Of a stretch of 64,000 nucleotides of DNA, positions 1-8,742 are shown piece by piece. The notes under the pieces are model-generated. The model worked only from the letters and a program-made list of their open reading frames with translations. It ran no database searches and was not told the origin of the DNA. Every line of letters starts with the position of its first letter. Position 1 is the stretch's first letter. Origin of the DNA: JAIBJN01 sp963802795 (lineage in GTDB: Bacteria; Actinomycetota; Thermoleophilia; Gaiellales; Gaiellaceae); NCBI GenBank assembly GCA_963802795.1, contig CAWDJV010000003.1:310001-374000 (forward strand), read 5' to 3'. A program made the position numbers and the translations under genes.

Positions 1-698
1 TCCGCGCGGCGGACGTCCCGGAGTACGTGCAGGACGGCGTCGTCGACTGCGGAATCACGGGAGCCGACCTCGTCGCCGAGCGGGGCGCGCGGGTCACCGA
101 GCTGCTCCGGCTGGGCTTCGGCAGCTGCACGCTCGAGGTCGCCGTCCCGCAAGAGTCGGCGATCGACTACCTGGCCGGCGTCGCCGGGCTTCGAGTCGCC
201 ACGGTGTACCCCACCCTCGCCCACCGGCTCCTCGCCGAACGCGGCGTCGACGTCGAGCTCGTCGACGTGACGGGCTCCGTCGAGGTTGCCCCGCGACTCG
301 GCCTCGCCGACGCGATCGTCGACCTCGTCTCGAGCGGCAACACGCTACGCACGAACGGCCTGCGCTCGCTCGGCGCGCTCTTCGCCTCCGAAGCTGTGCT
401 GGTCGCCGGCGAGGAGCCCGACGAGGCGTCGCTGAAGCTGGCGCCGATCCTCAGGAGCGTCGTCCAGGCCCGGGAGGCGCGCTACCTGATGCTGAACGCG
501 CCCGAATCCGCCCTCGACGAGATCTGCACCCTCGTTCCCGGCTCCGCCGCGCCGAGCGTCATCCCGCTCGCGCAGCCCGGGATGGTCGCGGTGCACGCGC
601 TGGTGCCCGCCGCCGACATCTGGCGGCTTCTCCCCCGTCTCGAGACGGCGGGAGCCTCTTCGATCCTGCTCGTTCCCGTCGAGCGAATGCTGGCGTGA
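1..698 (+). CDS. hisG: ATP phosphoribosyltransferase HisG, long form, 5' truncated by window edge
   Basis: First enzyme of histidine synthesis, joining ATP and PRPP. The frame is open from base 3, before any start codon, and reads RAADVPEYVQDG then DCGITGADLV, the conserved HisG DVPxYV...D.GITG.D segment, so the true start lies upstream of the window. About 232 residues are present. After the catalytic part comes a C-terminal segment (VHALVPAADIW... ending SSILLVPVERML) typical of the regulatory HisG_C domain of long, histidine-inhibited HisG. It heads the his operon, with hisD starting 60 bases after its stop. The identity is secure; the missing N-terminus cannot be judged. Confidence 0.95.
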   Translation, partial: RAADVPEYVQDGVVDCGITGADLVAERGARVTELLRLGFGSCTLEVAVPQESAIDYLAGVAGLRVATVYPTLAHRLLAERGVDVELVDVTGSVEVAPRLGLADAIVDLVSSGNTLRTNGLRSLGALFASEAVLVAGEEPDEASLKLAPILRSVVQAREARYLMLNAPESALDEICTLVPGSAAPSVIPLAQPGMVAVHALVPAADIWRLLPRLETAGASSILLVPVERMLA

Positions 699-758
699 GC
701 CGATGAGCGTCGCTCGCTTCCGGCTCGCTCCACAGGCTCAGAGGCCGAGGGCCGGCCT

Positions 759-1781
759 ATGAGCGACGTCGCGAGCATCGTCGCGGACGTCCGCGAGCGC
801 GGCGACGCGGCTCTGGCGGATTGGTCGCTGCGGCTCGACGGCGTCGAGCCGGCGCGGGCGGAGCCGGCAGGCGACGTGCCGGAGTGGGCCGTCCTCGCGC
901 TCGCGGACGCCGTTCGCCGCTGGCACGAGCTCCAGCGCCCCGCCAACCTCAGCGAGGAGATCCTCCCCGGCACCGTCCTGGAGCGCCGCTGGCTGCCGCT
1001 CGCGTCCGTCGGGATCTACGTGCCGCGCCGGCTCGTCTCGACGCTCGTCATGTGCGCGGTTCCCGCCCAGGTCGCGGGCGTGGAGCGGATCGTCGTCGTC
1101 ACGCCGCCCTCCGGCGCAGGCCTGGTGGCCCGCGCCGCAAGGCTGCTCGGCATCGAGGAGGTCTGGGCCGTCGGTGGGCCGCAGGCGATCGCTGCGCTCG
1201 CCTACGGCACCGAGACGGTGCCGGCCGTGGACAAGATCGTCGGCCCGGGGAGCGCCTTCGTGAACGAGGCGAAGCTCCTCGTCTCCCGGGAGGTCGCGGT
1301 CGACCTACCGGCCGGGCCGTCGGAGGTGGTCGTCCTCGCCTCCGAGGGAGCCGACCTGGCCGTTGCGGAGCTCGAGCTCGCGGCTCAGCGCGAGCACGGT
1401 CCCGACTCCGTGTGCCGGCTCGTCGAGGCGGACGGCGATCTCGAGGGCGCTCTCGCGCGCGTCGAGGAGCTCGCCCCCGAGCACCTCGTTCTCCTCGGCG
1501 AGGAGGCCGAGCGGCTGGCGCCGCGCGTCCGCAACGCCGGCGCCGTGTTCGTGGGGCGCTTCTCCCCGGTGGCTGCGGGCGACTACGCGACGGGCGGGAA
1601 CCACGTCCTCCCCACCGGCGGACGGGCGCGGGCCGCCGGCGGGCTCGGGCTCGAGGCTTTCCTGAAGCCGGTCACGATCCAGCGGCTCACACCCGAGGGG
1701 CTTGCGCGGGTGCGGCCGGTCGTGGAGGCGCTCGCGGCCGTCGAGGGCATGCCGGCCCACGCCGAGGCGGTGCGCCGGTGA
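759..1781 (+). CDS. hisD: histidinol dehydrogenase HisD, unusually short
   Basis: NAD-dependent zinc enzyme that oxidises histidinol to histidine in the last two steps of the pathway. At 340 residues it is about 90 shorter than the usual 420-440. Family signatures are clear: GIYVPRRLVSTLVMCAVPAQ, VGGPQAIAALAYGTE, DKIVGPGSAFVNEAK, AGPSEVVV. The zinc and catalytic positions survive: Q and H in AAQREH, E and H in APEHL, D in GDYATGGNH, and a late H in PAHAEAV. What is missing is part of the N-terminus and about 33 residues between QREH and APEHL. ATG 759 is the first good start; the frame upstream has no credible alternative. GPGS replaces the usual GPGN. It overlaps hisC by 4 bases (GTGA). Confidence 0.92.
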   Translation: MSDVASIVADVRERGDAALADWSLRLDGVEPARAEPAGDVPEWAVLALADAVRRWHELQRPANLSEEILPGTVLERRWLPLASVGIYVPRRLVSTLVMCAVPAQVAGVERIVVVTPPSGAGLVARAARLLGIEEVWAVGGPQAIAALAYGTETVPAVDKIVGPGSAFVNEAKLLVSREVAVDLPAGPSEVVVLASEGADLAVAELELAAQREHGPDSVCRLVEADGDLEGALARVEELAPEHLVLLGEEAERLAPRVRNAGAVFVGRFSPVAAGDYATGGNHVLPTGGRARAAGGLGLEAFLKPVTIQRLTPEGLARVRPVVEALAAVEGMPAHAEAVRR

Positions 1782-2740
1782 GGACGCTCCCGGCCGAGTT
1801 CGCCGCCTACGCCTGGGCTCCCTCGACGCGCGAGCTCGCGGCCCGCACCGGGCTCGACCCGGTCGAGATCGTCCGCTTCGACGGCAACGTCCCCGCCTGG
1901 CCTCTTCCCTCCACCCGCCCAGGCGCGCTCGCGGCGGCGGTCGCCGACGTGCAGAACTACCCGCACGGCGGGTACACGGACCTGACGGCCGCCGTCGCCC
2001 GCTACGCGGGGGTGGCGCCGGAGAACGTCGTCCTGGGCGCCGGCGCCGACGACCTCATCCTGCTCTGCGCGAGAACGTTCGCCGGCCCGGGCGACCGGGT
2101 CGCGATCGCGGACGAGCCGACCTATCCACTCTTCGCGACTGCCGCCAACCTCGTGGGCGCGGAGGTCGGGACCGAGAATCCGGTGCTGACGTTCAGCTGT
2201 CGGCCGAACAACCCGACCGGCGCGCTCGGGGAGCTGCCGGCCGCACGGCCGCTCGTCGTGGACGAGGCCTACTTCGAGTACGCAGGCGAGACGGCGGCGG
2301 GCCTCCTGGAGGACGGCGTCGTCGTCCTGCGCACCTTCTCCAAGGCCTTCGGGCTCGCCGGGGCCCGCGTCGGGTACGCGCTCGCGGACGCCGAGACCGC
2401 CGCCGAGCTGAACAGGCGGCAGTCGCCTGCGCCCATCTCGACGCTCTCGGCCGCGCTCGCCCTCGCCGCCCTCGCCGACCCGCCGGACGTCGCGGACCAG
2501 GTGGAGGAGCGCGAGCGGCTCGCCCGCGGCCTCCGCGCCCTCGGGCTCGAGCCGCTGCCCTCGCACACGAACTTCCTCTTCGTACCGGTGGCGGGGCCGG
2601 AGGAGCTCGGCGAGTCGCTCCTGCGCTCGGGGCTCGTCGTCCGCGTCTTCCCAGACGGGATCCGCGCGTCCGTGCGCGACCCGGAGGACGACGACCGGCT
2701 GCTCGAAGGCCTCGCCCGCGCGCTCGAGCGCCCCGCCCCG
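1778..2740 (+). CDS. hisC: histidinol-phosphate aminotransferase HisC, N-terminal part of a HisC-HisB fusion
   Basis: PLP-dependent fold-type I aminotransferase that makes histidinol phosphate from imidazole acetol phosphate and glutamate. The start is GTG 1778, overlapping the hisD stop. Visible motifs: YPHGGYTDL, GAGADDLI, CRPNNPTGA, VVDEAYFEY and the PLP lysine in TFSKAFGLAGARVGYA. About 320 residues of aminotransferase end near ARALER. No stop codon follows: the frame runs through a short Pro/Ala/Gly linker into the HisB domain at about 2759. None of the three plus frames has a stop between 2700 and 2830, so a single insertion or deletion cannot restore separate genes. I read it as a true hisC::hisB fusion. 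Confidence 0.9.
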
Positions 2741-3311
2741 GTCGCTGCGTCCGGCGGGCGCCGGGTCCGGCACGTGCGGGCGACGGCCGAGACGCGAGTC
2801 CGCGTGCGCCTGGCCCTCGACGGCGCGAGCCGCGTCCGCGTCGCCACCGGGTGCCGGGCTCTACGACCACTTCTTCGAGCAGCTCGCCTTCCATGCCGGC
2901 TTCGATCTCGTTCTCGAGGCGGCCGGGGACCTCGAGACAGGCGAGCACCACACCGCCGAGGATGCGGCGCTCGCGCTCGGGGAGGCGCTCGACCGTGCGC
3001 TCGGCGACCGCCGCGGGATCGCCCGCTTCGGGGACGCGGTCGTGCCGATGGACGACGCGCTCGCACGAGCCGCGGTCGACCTCGGCGGGCGCCCGGCCGC
3101 CGAGGTTCGGCTCGGGCTCGACCCGGGGCTCGCGGGTCACGCGCTCACGAGCCTCGCCCAAGCGGGTCGCCTCGGGCTCCACGTCGAGTCGGACGGTCGC
3201 GATCCGCACCACGTCGCCGAGGCCGCGTTCAAGGCCGTGGGCCGGGCGCTGCGGTCGGCCGTCAGGGCCGAAGGCGTCGGCGGGGTTCCCTCGACGAAGG
3301 GATTGCTGTGA
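2741..3311 (+). CDS. hisB: imidazoleglycerol-phosphate dehydratase HisB (C-terminal half of fusion), interrupted by a +1 frameshift
   Basis: Manganese-dependent dehydratase of histidine synthesis. The N-terminal part (RRVRHVRATAETRVRVRLALDG) is in the hisC frame. At about 2849-2851 an extra G in a GGG run shifts the reading. The rest continues in the next frame as YDHFFEQLAFHAGFDL, GEHHTAEDAALALGEAL, VVPMDDALARAAVDLGGRP, DGRDPHHVAEAAFKAVGRAL and the terminal PSTKGLL. The two metal-binding histidine motifs (EHHTAED, DPHHVAEA) are intact. The only in-frame start for a free HisB would be GTG 2774, which would cut into the conserved N-terminus. The frameshift is most likely a sequencing insertion. 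The stop overlaps hisH by 4 bases (GTGA). Confidence 0.88.
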
Positions 3312-3859
3312 GGGTCGCCGTCTGCCAGTACGGCGCCGGCAACGTGCGCTCGGTCGTCCTGGCCTGCGACCGCCTCGGCGCCGACGTGTCTGCGACGAGC
3401 GACCCGGAGGTGGTGGCGCGCACCGATCTCGCCGTCTTCCCCGGGGTTGGATCGGCGCGCTCCGCCAGAGAAGGCCTCGCCGCCCGCGCGCTCGACGAGG
3501 CGCTTCGCGAGCGGGTCGCCGCTGGGAAGCCGACGCTCGGGATCTGCCTGGGGCTCCAGCTTGCTCTCGAGTCGTCGGACGAGGACGGCGGCGTCCAGGG
3601 ACTCGCCCTCCTCCCCGGCCGTGCGGTCCGCCTGCGCGCGGGGCGCGTCCCTCGGATCGGCTGGGCCGCCGTCGACCCGGGCGGCGAAGAGTTCTACTTC
3701 GCGCATTCCTACGCGGCCGAGACAGCAGCCGCGACGGCGACCTCGGAGGGAGTCGTTGCCGTCGCCGAGGCCGGAAGCTTCGTGGGTGTCCAGTTCCATC
3801 CCGAGAAGAGCGGCCGCGCGGGAGCGCGCTTCCTCGAGCGATGCCTCTCCCCCGCCTGA
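3308..3859 (+). CDS. hisH: imidazole glycerol phosphate synthase, glutamine amidotransferase subunit HisH
   Basis: Class I glutaminase that supplies ammonia to HisF. 183 residues from GTG 3308, slightly short for the family (about 200). The N-terminus VAVCQYGAGNVRSV, PGVGSARSA, the catalytic cysteine in TLGICLGLQL, FAHSYA, and the His/Glu of GVQFHPEKSG are all present. It overlaps hisB by 4 bases and hisF by 19 bases, so the heterodimer partners are translationally coupled. Confidence 0.96.
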   Translation: MRVAVCQYGAGNVRSVVLACDRLGADVSATSDPEVVARTDLAVFPGVGSARSAREGLAARALDEALRERVAAGKPTLGICLGLQLALESSDEDGGVQGLALLPGRAVRLRAGRVPRIGWAAVDPGGEEFYFAHSYAAETAAATATSEGVVAVAEAGSFVGVQFHPEKSGRAGARFLERCLSPA

Positions 3860-4584
3860 TTCCCTGCCTCGACGTCGCGGCCGGCCGCGTGGTCAAGGGT
3901 GTCCGCTTCCAGGAGCTCCGCGACGTCGGGGACCCGATCGACCTCGGCGCCGGGTACTCGGAGGCGGGCGCCGACGAGCTCGTCTTCCTCGACGTCGCGG
4001 CGACCGTCGAGAACCGTGGCACGCTGGTCGACCTCGTTCGCCGTGTAGCCGACCGCCTGGCGATCCCCTTCACGGTCGGCGGCGGCGTGCGGACGGTCGC
4101 GGACGCCGACGCGCTTCTCGCCGCCGGCGCCGACAAGGTGGCCGTCAACTCGGCAGCCCTGGCCCGCCCCGCGCTGATCAGCGAGCTGGCCGAGCAGCTC
4201 GGCTCGCAGGCCGTCGTGCTCGCGATCGACGCCGCGGGCGGCCGCGTCCGCTCCCACGCGGGAAGCCGCGCGGTGGGCCGGCTCGCTGCCGACTGGGCGC
4301 GCGAGGGAACGGAACGAGGCGCCGGCGAGATCCTGCTCACCTCCATCGACGCCGACGGGACGCGGAACGGCTACGACCTCGGGCTGACGCGGGCCGTGGC
4401 GGACGCCGTCTCCGTCCCGGTGATCGCCTCCGGCGGCGCCGGCTCGGCGGCCCACGTCGCCGCGGTGCTCGAGGTCGCCCAGGCGGCCCTCCTCGCCTCG
4501 ATCCTCCACGAGAACCCGTTGCGGCTCGTCGAGCTACGCGCCGAGCTGCACGGCCTGGGGGTGACGCTCCGAGATGCCGCCTGA
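3841..4584 (+). CDS. hisF: imidazole glycerol phosphate synthase, cyclase subunit HisF
   Basis: (beta/alpha)8 cyclase that makes IGP and AICAR from PRFAR and ammonia. 247 residues. IPCLDVAAGRVVKGVRFQ carries the catalytic Asp11 equivalent, LAIDAAGG the second catalytic Asp, with phosphate-site motifs TVGGGVRT, DKVAVNSAA and IASGGAG. ATG 3841 lies inside the end of hisH. The reading LTSIDADGTRNGYD identifies HisF rather than HisA. The next gene, hisIE, starts inside it at 4574. HisA, normally between hisH and hisF, is absent. Confidence 0.96.
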   Translation: MPLPRLIPCLDVAAGRVVKGVRFQELRDVGDPIDLGAGYSEAGADELVFLDVAATVENRGTLVDLVRRVADRLAIPFTVGGGVRTVADADALLAAGADKVAVNSAALARPALISELAEQLGSQAVVLAIDAAGGRVRSHAGSRAVGRLAADWAREGTERGAGEILLTSIDADGTRNGYDLGLTRAVADAVSVPVIASGGAGSAAHVAAVLEVAQAALLASILHENPLRLVELRAELHGLGVTLRDAA

Positions 4585-5128
4585 GCGGGAGCTGCGCGCC
4601 GCGATCGTCCAGGAGGCCGCAAGCGGGCGTGTGCTCATGCTCGCCTGGATGGACGAGGAGGCGGAGCGCCTCACGCGCGAGACCGGTGAAGCGCACTTCT
4701 TCAGCCGCTCGCGAGGGCGTCTCTGGCGCAAGGGCGAGACGTCGGGAAACACCCTGGCCGTCGAGGAGATCCGCGACGACTGCGACGGCGACGCGCTCCT
4801 GCTGCGGGTGCGGCCGAACGGCCCCGCCTGCCACACGGGCTCGGCCTCGTGCTTCGCACCCTGGCTCTGGCGGCGGGTCCGCGAGCGCGCGGAGGTCATG
4901 CCGGAGGGCTCCTACGTCGCCGAGCTCCTCCGCGGCGGCAGGTCCGCGTGTGCGCAGAAGCTCGGCGAGGAGGGCGTCGAGGCCGCGCTTGCCGTCGCCT
5001 CGGAGGACGACGAGCGGGTCGTCTCCGAGCTGGCCGACCTCTGGTTCTCGAGCTACGTCGCCCTGGCTGCCCGCGGGCTCGACCCGGCCGCCGTCGAGGA
5101 GGAGCTCGCCCGTCGCGCGCGCGGCTGA
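4574..5128 (+). CDS. hisIE: bifunctional phosphoribosyl-AMP cyclohydrolase / phosphoribosyl-ATP pyrophosphatase HisIE
   Basis: Catalyses steps two and three of histidine synthesis. 184 residues. HisI domain (about 1-105): VLMLAWMDEEA, FSRSRGRLWRKGETSGN, DDCDGDALLLRV and GPACHTGSASCF with the zinc cysteines. HisE domain (about 110-184): PEGSYVAELL and KLGEEGVEAALA with the acidic metal ligands. ATG 4574 overlaps hisF by 11 bases. It is the last his gene in the plus-strand run; a convergent gene ends 15 bases downstream. Confidence 0.95.
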   Translation: MPPERELRAAIVQEAASGRVLMLAWMDEEAERLTRETGEAHFFSRSRGRLWRKGETSGNTLAVEEIRDDCDGDALLLRVRPNGPACHTGSASCFAPWLWRRVRERAEVMPEGSYVAELLRGGRSACAQKLGEEGVEAALAVASEDDERVVSELADLWFSSYVALAARGLDPAAVEEELARRARG

Positions 5129-5142
5129 TGCAGGGCTGAGCG

Positions 5143-6270
5143 CTACGGCCAGGTGCTGCTGTTGGGGTCGAGATCCAGCCGACCCCCGTTTCGGCATTCG
5201 GGAGACCGATACGCGCGTGTCAGCAAGTCGTACGTCTCCCAGGCCACGCGGGCAAGGCCATCGGCGTACCCGGCGGGCACGCCCAGCTCGAGAGCGGTCT
5301 TGCTGAGACGCTGCATCCCGTAGCACTCGGCGGCTGCCTCGTTGATCACACCGCCCGCGTGGAACGCCTCGTGGGCGAGGGAGCCCACGGCGACAGACAT
5401 GAGGAGGCGGCCCTCGGGATCTCGGGGCCGGGCACGGTCGTACGTGAGGCGGTCGAGGGCGCCGCAAACGAGCGGCGAAAGCTGGACGCGACTGCTCGCG
5501 ATCCCCGTGTAGCCGGCCGTTTCGCCCGGACGGAAGCTCATCCCGGTCGCCAGGCGCGCCTCATGCAGGAGCCGCCGCCAGGCACGCTTCTCCCAGCAGC
5601 GCACCTCGACCGTCTTCTCGACGAGCAGTGCCGCGGCCCGTCCGTACCGAGGATTGATGCGGTTCCGGCCTGCACTCCCGTCGAGAATCGGCAGCCGCTG
5701 CGCCCCTCCGGGCGGCACCTTGTCGTTGACGAGGCCGAAGGCCGTGACCGCGCGCTCCAGCTCCCCCTGGGCCTCCGGGTCGATCGCCGAGCCCGCCTCG
5801 CCCTCGTGCAGCTGCTCGAGCAGCAGGCCCACGCCGCGCGCGTAATGGCCACAGCCAGCCTCGACCAGGCCGGCGACGTCGCGGAGGCGCTGGGTCGGAG
5901 GCGCGCCGACGAGGTCGACGAAGTCCTGGAAGCACGATCGCAGCGGGGTCATCAGGCGCTCGAGCGCCTGCACGTCTTCCGGGTCACCCGCTTCGGCACC
6001 TGCGCTGATGGCGGCCCCCTGCTCGAGCGCCTCGTCCCTCGAGCGGCTCAGGCTCTGAGTCCAGCGTCCGAAGCCCTCGAGCCACGTCAGCTCCTCATGC
6101 GAGGCCCATCCTTCTCGCCGGGGCAGCTCCTCTTCGAACGCGGTCGGGCGAGTCGTCGTGGCGGCGCGACTCTCCGTGCGTTCCTGCGGCTCGGCTTCAC
6201 GCTCGTCCCCGGAGCCGAAGCAGCCTGCGGCGAAGAGCAACACCACGGCCGCCATGACCCCGAAACGCAC
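5143..6270 (-). CDS. putative lipoprotein with HExxH zinc-metallopeptidase motif
   Basis: Predicted exported lipoprotein of unknown substrate. The N-terminus (GTG 6270, or ATG 6255) gives a hydrophobic stretch ending in LLFAAGC, a lipobox, followed by a charged, low-complexity linker. Near the C-terminus SLAHEAFHAGGVINEAAAECYG contains HExxH with a glutamate 10 residues later (NEAAAE), the layout of a gluzincin-like zinc site. Several cysteines in the mature part could form disulfides. I do not recognise the family. It stands alone on the minus strand between hisIE (convergent) and lysA (same strand, 34 bases upstream). Catalytic activity is inferred from the motif only. Confidence 0.7.
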   Translation of the reverse strand: MRFGVMAAVVLLFAAGCFGSGDEREAEPQERTESRAATTTRPTAFEEELPRREGWASHEELTWLEGFGRWTQSLSRSRDEALEQGAAISAGAEAGDPEDVQALERLMTPLRSCFQDFVDLVGAPPTQRLRDVAGLVEAGCGHYARGVGLLLEQLHEGEAGSAIDPEAQGELERAVTAFGLVNDKVPPGGAQRLPILDGSAGRNRINPRYGRAAALLVEKTVEVRCWEKRAWRRLLHEARLATGMSFRPGETAGYTGIASSRVQLSPLVCGALDRLTYDRARPRDPEGRLLMSVAVGSLAHEAFHAGGVINEAAAECYGMQRLSKTALELGVPAGYADGLARVAWETYDLLTRAYRSPECRNGGRLDLDPNSSTWP

Positions 6271-6304
6271 TTCCAGGAAGTATCGGCGGTCGTTGCCCGC
6301 TTGG

Positions 6305-7505
6305 CTAGACGAGCTCGCCGGCCGCGAGGTCCTCGACGGCTCCGGGCCCGCGGATGACGCGGTAGCCGCCGCCCTCGAGCAGCACCTCGGCGCACAGCGG
6401 CCGCGCATTGTACGTCGAGGACATGACGCGGCAGTAGGCGCCCGCTTGCTCGATCGCGAGCAGATCGCCCGGCTCGGGCAGGGGCAGCTCGCGGCCGAGC
6501 GCGAAGAAGTCGCCGGATTCGCAGACCGGGCCGACGACGTCCACGGCTCCGCCGGTCCGGTCGTCTCCGCCCAGGAGACGGATCGGGTGCTCGGCGCCGT
6601 ACAGCGCCGGCCGGATGAGGTCGTTCATGCCGCCGTCGCAAACCGCGATTCTCCGACCGAGTGCGTCTTTGACGTAGAGCACGCGGGTCACGAACGTCCC
6701 GACGGGGCCGACCAGCCAGCGGCCCGGCTCGAGGAGCAGCGCGGCGCCGAGGTCGCGCGCCACTCCGGCGACCGAGGCGGCGTAGGTCTCGACGTCGGCC
6801 TCCCTACCCGCGGCGTAGGCGATCCCGAGCCCACCCCCGACGTCGAGCTCGCGAAGGGCAATCCCGTCGCCCGCGAGCTCCCGCCACAGCGCAGCCGCGC
6901 GCTCCGCCGCGGCCAGCACCGGCGCAGGGTCGAGGAGTTGCGAGCCGACGTGGAACGAGAGCCCGACCGGCTCCAGCGCTGGATCCGCCGCCGCGCGTTC
7001 GTACGCGGCCCGTGCGTCCCTCACGCCCAGCCCGAACTTGCTCGAGGCGGAACCGGTGGCCACGTAGGCGTGCGTGTCCGCCTCGACGTCCGGGTTCAGG
7101 CGGACGGACACCGGCGCGACGACACCGAGCGCGGCCGCCTCTTCGGCGATCACCTCGAGCTCACCGAGCGACTCGACGTTGAGCACGCGCACTCCCGCTG
7201 CGAGCGCGGCGCGGATCTCGTCGCGGCGTTTGCCGACCCCCGAGAAGACGATTCGGCTCGCCGGGGACGCCGGCGCGGCGCGCCTTCGCCAGCTCGCCGC
7301 CCGAGACGATGTCCGCGCCGAGCCCCTCCCGGGCCGCGATCGAGACGAGGGCGAGCGCGTCGTTCGCCTTGAGCGCGTAGCAGAGCAGATGCTGCGCGTC
7401 GCCGAAGGCGGCGCGGAAACGGTTGATTCGCTCCCGAAAGAGATCCGCGTCGTAGGCGTAGAACGGCGTGCCGACGACTGCGGCAACGTCTTCGAGCGGC
7501 TCCAT
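6305..7505 (-). CDS. lysA: diaminopimelate decarboxylase LysA, interrupted by a +1 frameshift
   Basis: PLP enzyme that makes lysine from meso-diaminopimelate. ATG 7505 starts MEPLEDVAAVVGTPFYAYD, then CYALKAN with the PLP lysine and GADIVSGGELAKARRAGVP. At 7263-7266 the C-run on the coding strand has one extra base and the frame moves to ASRIVFSGVGKRRDEI. The rest is complete: NVESLGELE, SFHVGSQ, DVGGGLGI, LLEPGRWLVG, CDGGMNDLIRPALYG, GPVCESGD and EQAGAYC. Fused, it is about 400 residues, the normal length. Everything apart from one base looks functional, and the gene is normally essential, so a sequencing insertion is likelier than a pseudogene. Confidence 0.88.
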
Positions 7506-7589
7506 GGAGCTAGATCTTGTCGGATCGCGCCCGAGCGGCGCGGACGGTCTCGCCGCCTGGCGGACCGGGCGACGCCGGGCGCGGGGGCA

Positions 7590-7595
7590 TAGACT
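7590..7595 (+). promoter_or_regulatory. TAGACT -10 element for a leaderless transcript
   Basis: TAGACT lies exactly 7 bases before GTG 7603, with no Shine-Dalgarno between, the expected arrangement of an actinobacterial leaderless promoter. No clear -35 is visible. Confidence 0.55.
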
Positions 7596-7602
7596 CGCGC
7601 CC

Positions 7603-8724
7603 GTGTTCGACTACGCTGGGCGCCGCCAGCGGCTGGACGAGCGCCTCCGCGAAGAGGAGATCGCCGCCCTCTTCCTGCCGCTCTCGTCCGACCTCGAGTA
7701 CCTGACCGGGCTCGAGCGGCCGCTCCCGAGCTATGGGCAGGTCTCGCAGGCGCACGACTGGATCTCGGGGGGCTTCCTGCGCCCCGGCCGCGACCCGGTC
7801 TTCCTGCTTTCCCGGATGGAATCGCTGTTCGACGTGGCGGACGTGCCCGGCGAGCTCGTGATCGTGAACGAGTCGGACGACGCGCTCGCGGCGTTCGCGC
7901 GTGTGGCGGGAGGCTCCACGCCCGAGCGGATCGCCGTCGGTGACCGTACGCGCGCCGAGACGGTGCTCGCCCTCCAGGGCCTCGACTCCCGCGAGGTGGT
8001 CACCGCCACGCACCTCGTCAACGAGCTGCGCCGGGTCAAGTCGCCGGAGGAGCTCGCCGTGATGGAGCGCGCCTGCCGGATCGCCGAGGACGCGATGGCG
8101 GCGGTCACGCCCCGTGTGCAGCCCGGCGTCACGATGCTCGAGTTGCTCGAGGAGGTCGAGCACCAGCTGCGCGGGCACGGCGCGCGCGGGCCTTCCTTTC
8201 CGACGCACATCTTCACGGGCATCGGCGAGGCGGATCTCGATTCGGGCGGCCCGCGCGCCCGCGAGCCGCTCGCCGAAGACAGGCCGGTGCTCTTCGACTT
8301 CGGCGCCGCCCTCGACGGCTACTGCTCGGACTTCGGGCGGACGATCTGGTGCGGCGAGCCGCGCGCCGAGGATCGGGAGCTGTACGACCTCATGCTCGCC
8401 GCCCAGGAGGCCGGGCGGGCGGCCGCGAAGCCGGGCGTGCTCGCGCGAGACGTCAACGCCGCCTGTCGAGCTCCCATCGAGGACGCCGGGCTCGGTGCGT
8501 GCTTCCGGCACCGCATGGGCCACGGAATCGGGCTCGACGTCCACGAGCGGCCGTTCCTCTCGGAAGAGGACGAGACGCCGCTCGAGGCGGGCATGACCTT
8601 CACGGACGAGCCGTCGCTCGTCCCCCCGGAAGGGAACGGTTGCCGGATCGAGGACGTGATCGTCTGCGAGGACGGCGGAGCGAAGAAGCTGAACGGCTAT
8701 CCGGCGGACCTCGTCTCGACGTAG
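7603..8724 (+). CDS. M24 family metallopeptidase (Xaa-Pro aminopeptidase type)
   Basis: Probable cytosolic proline-type aminopeptidase. 373 residues from GTG 7603. The N-terminal creatinase-like domain (about 1-150) includes LFLPLSSDLEYLTGLERP. The C-terminal pita-bread domain follows ELRRVKSPEELAVM and holds the dimetal ligands: FDFGAALDGYCSDFGRT (Asp and Asp), RHRMGHGIGLDVHE (His), TFTDEPSLV (Glu) and GCRIEDVIV (Glu). The start was chosen over upstream codons because of the -10 element 7 bases away. It is divergent from lysA across about 97 bases and is followed by clpS. Confidence 0.92.
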   Translation: MFDYAGRRQRLDERLREEEIAALFLPLSSDLEYLTGLERPLPSYGQVSQAHDWISGGFLRPGRDPVFLLSRMESLFDVADVPGELVIVNESDDALAAFARVAGGSTPERIAVGDRTRAETVLALQGLDSREVVTATHLVNELRRVKSPEELAVMERACRIAEDAMAAVTPRVQPGVTMLELLEEVEHQLRGHGARGPSFPTHIFTGIGEADLDSGGPRAREPLAEDRPVLFDFGAALDGYCSDFGRTIWCGEPRAEDRELYDLMLAAQEAGRAAAKPGVLARDVNAACRAPIEDAGLGACFRHRMGHGIGLDVHERPFLSEEDETPLEAGMTFTDEPSLVPPEGNGCRIEDVIVCEDGGAKKLNGYPADLVST

Positions 8725-8742
8725 AGACGCCACAATGAGCGC

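Noticed and set aside
703..762. A 19-codon frame (starting MSVARFRLAP) before hisD, possibly its displaced N-terminus
   Set aside because: Joining it to hisD needs a shift in the opposite direction from all other breaks, and the peptide has no HisD pattern. It ends exactly at the hisD ATG (ATGA), so at most it is a leader for coupling.
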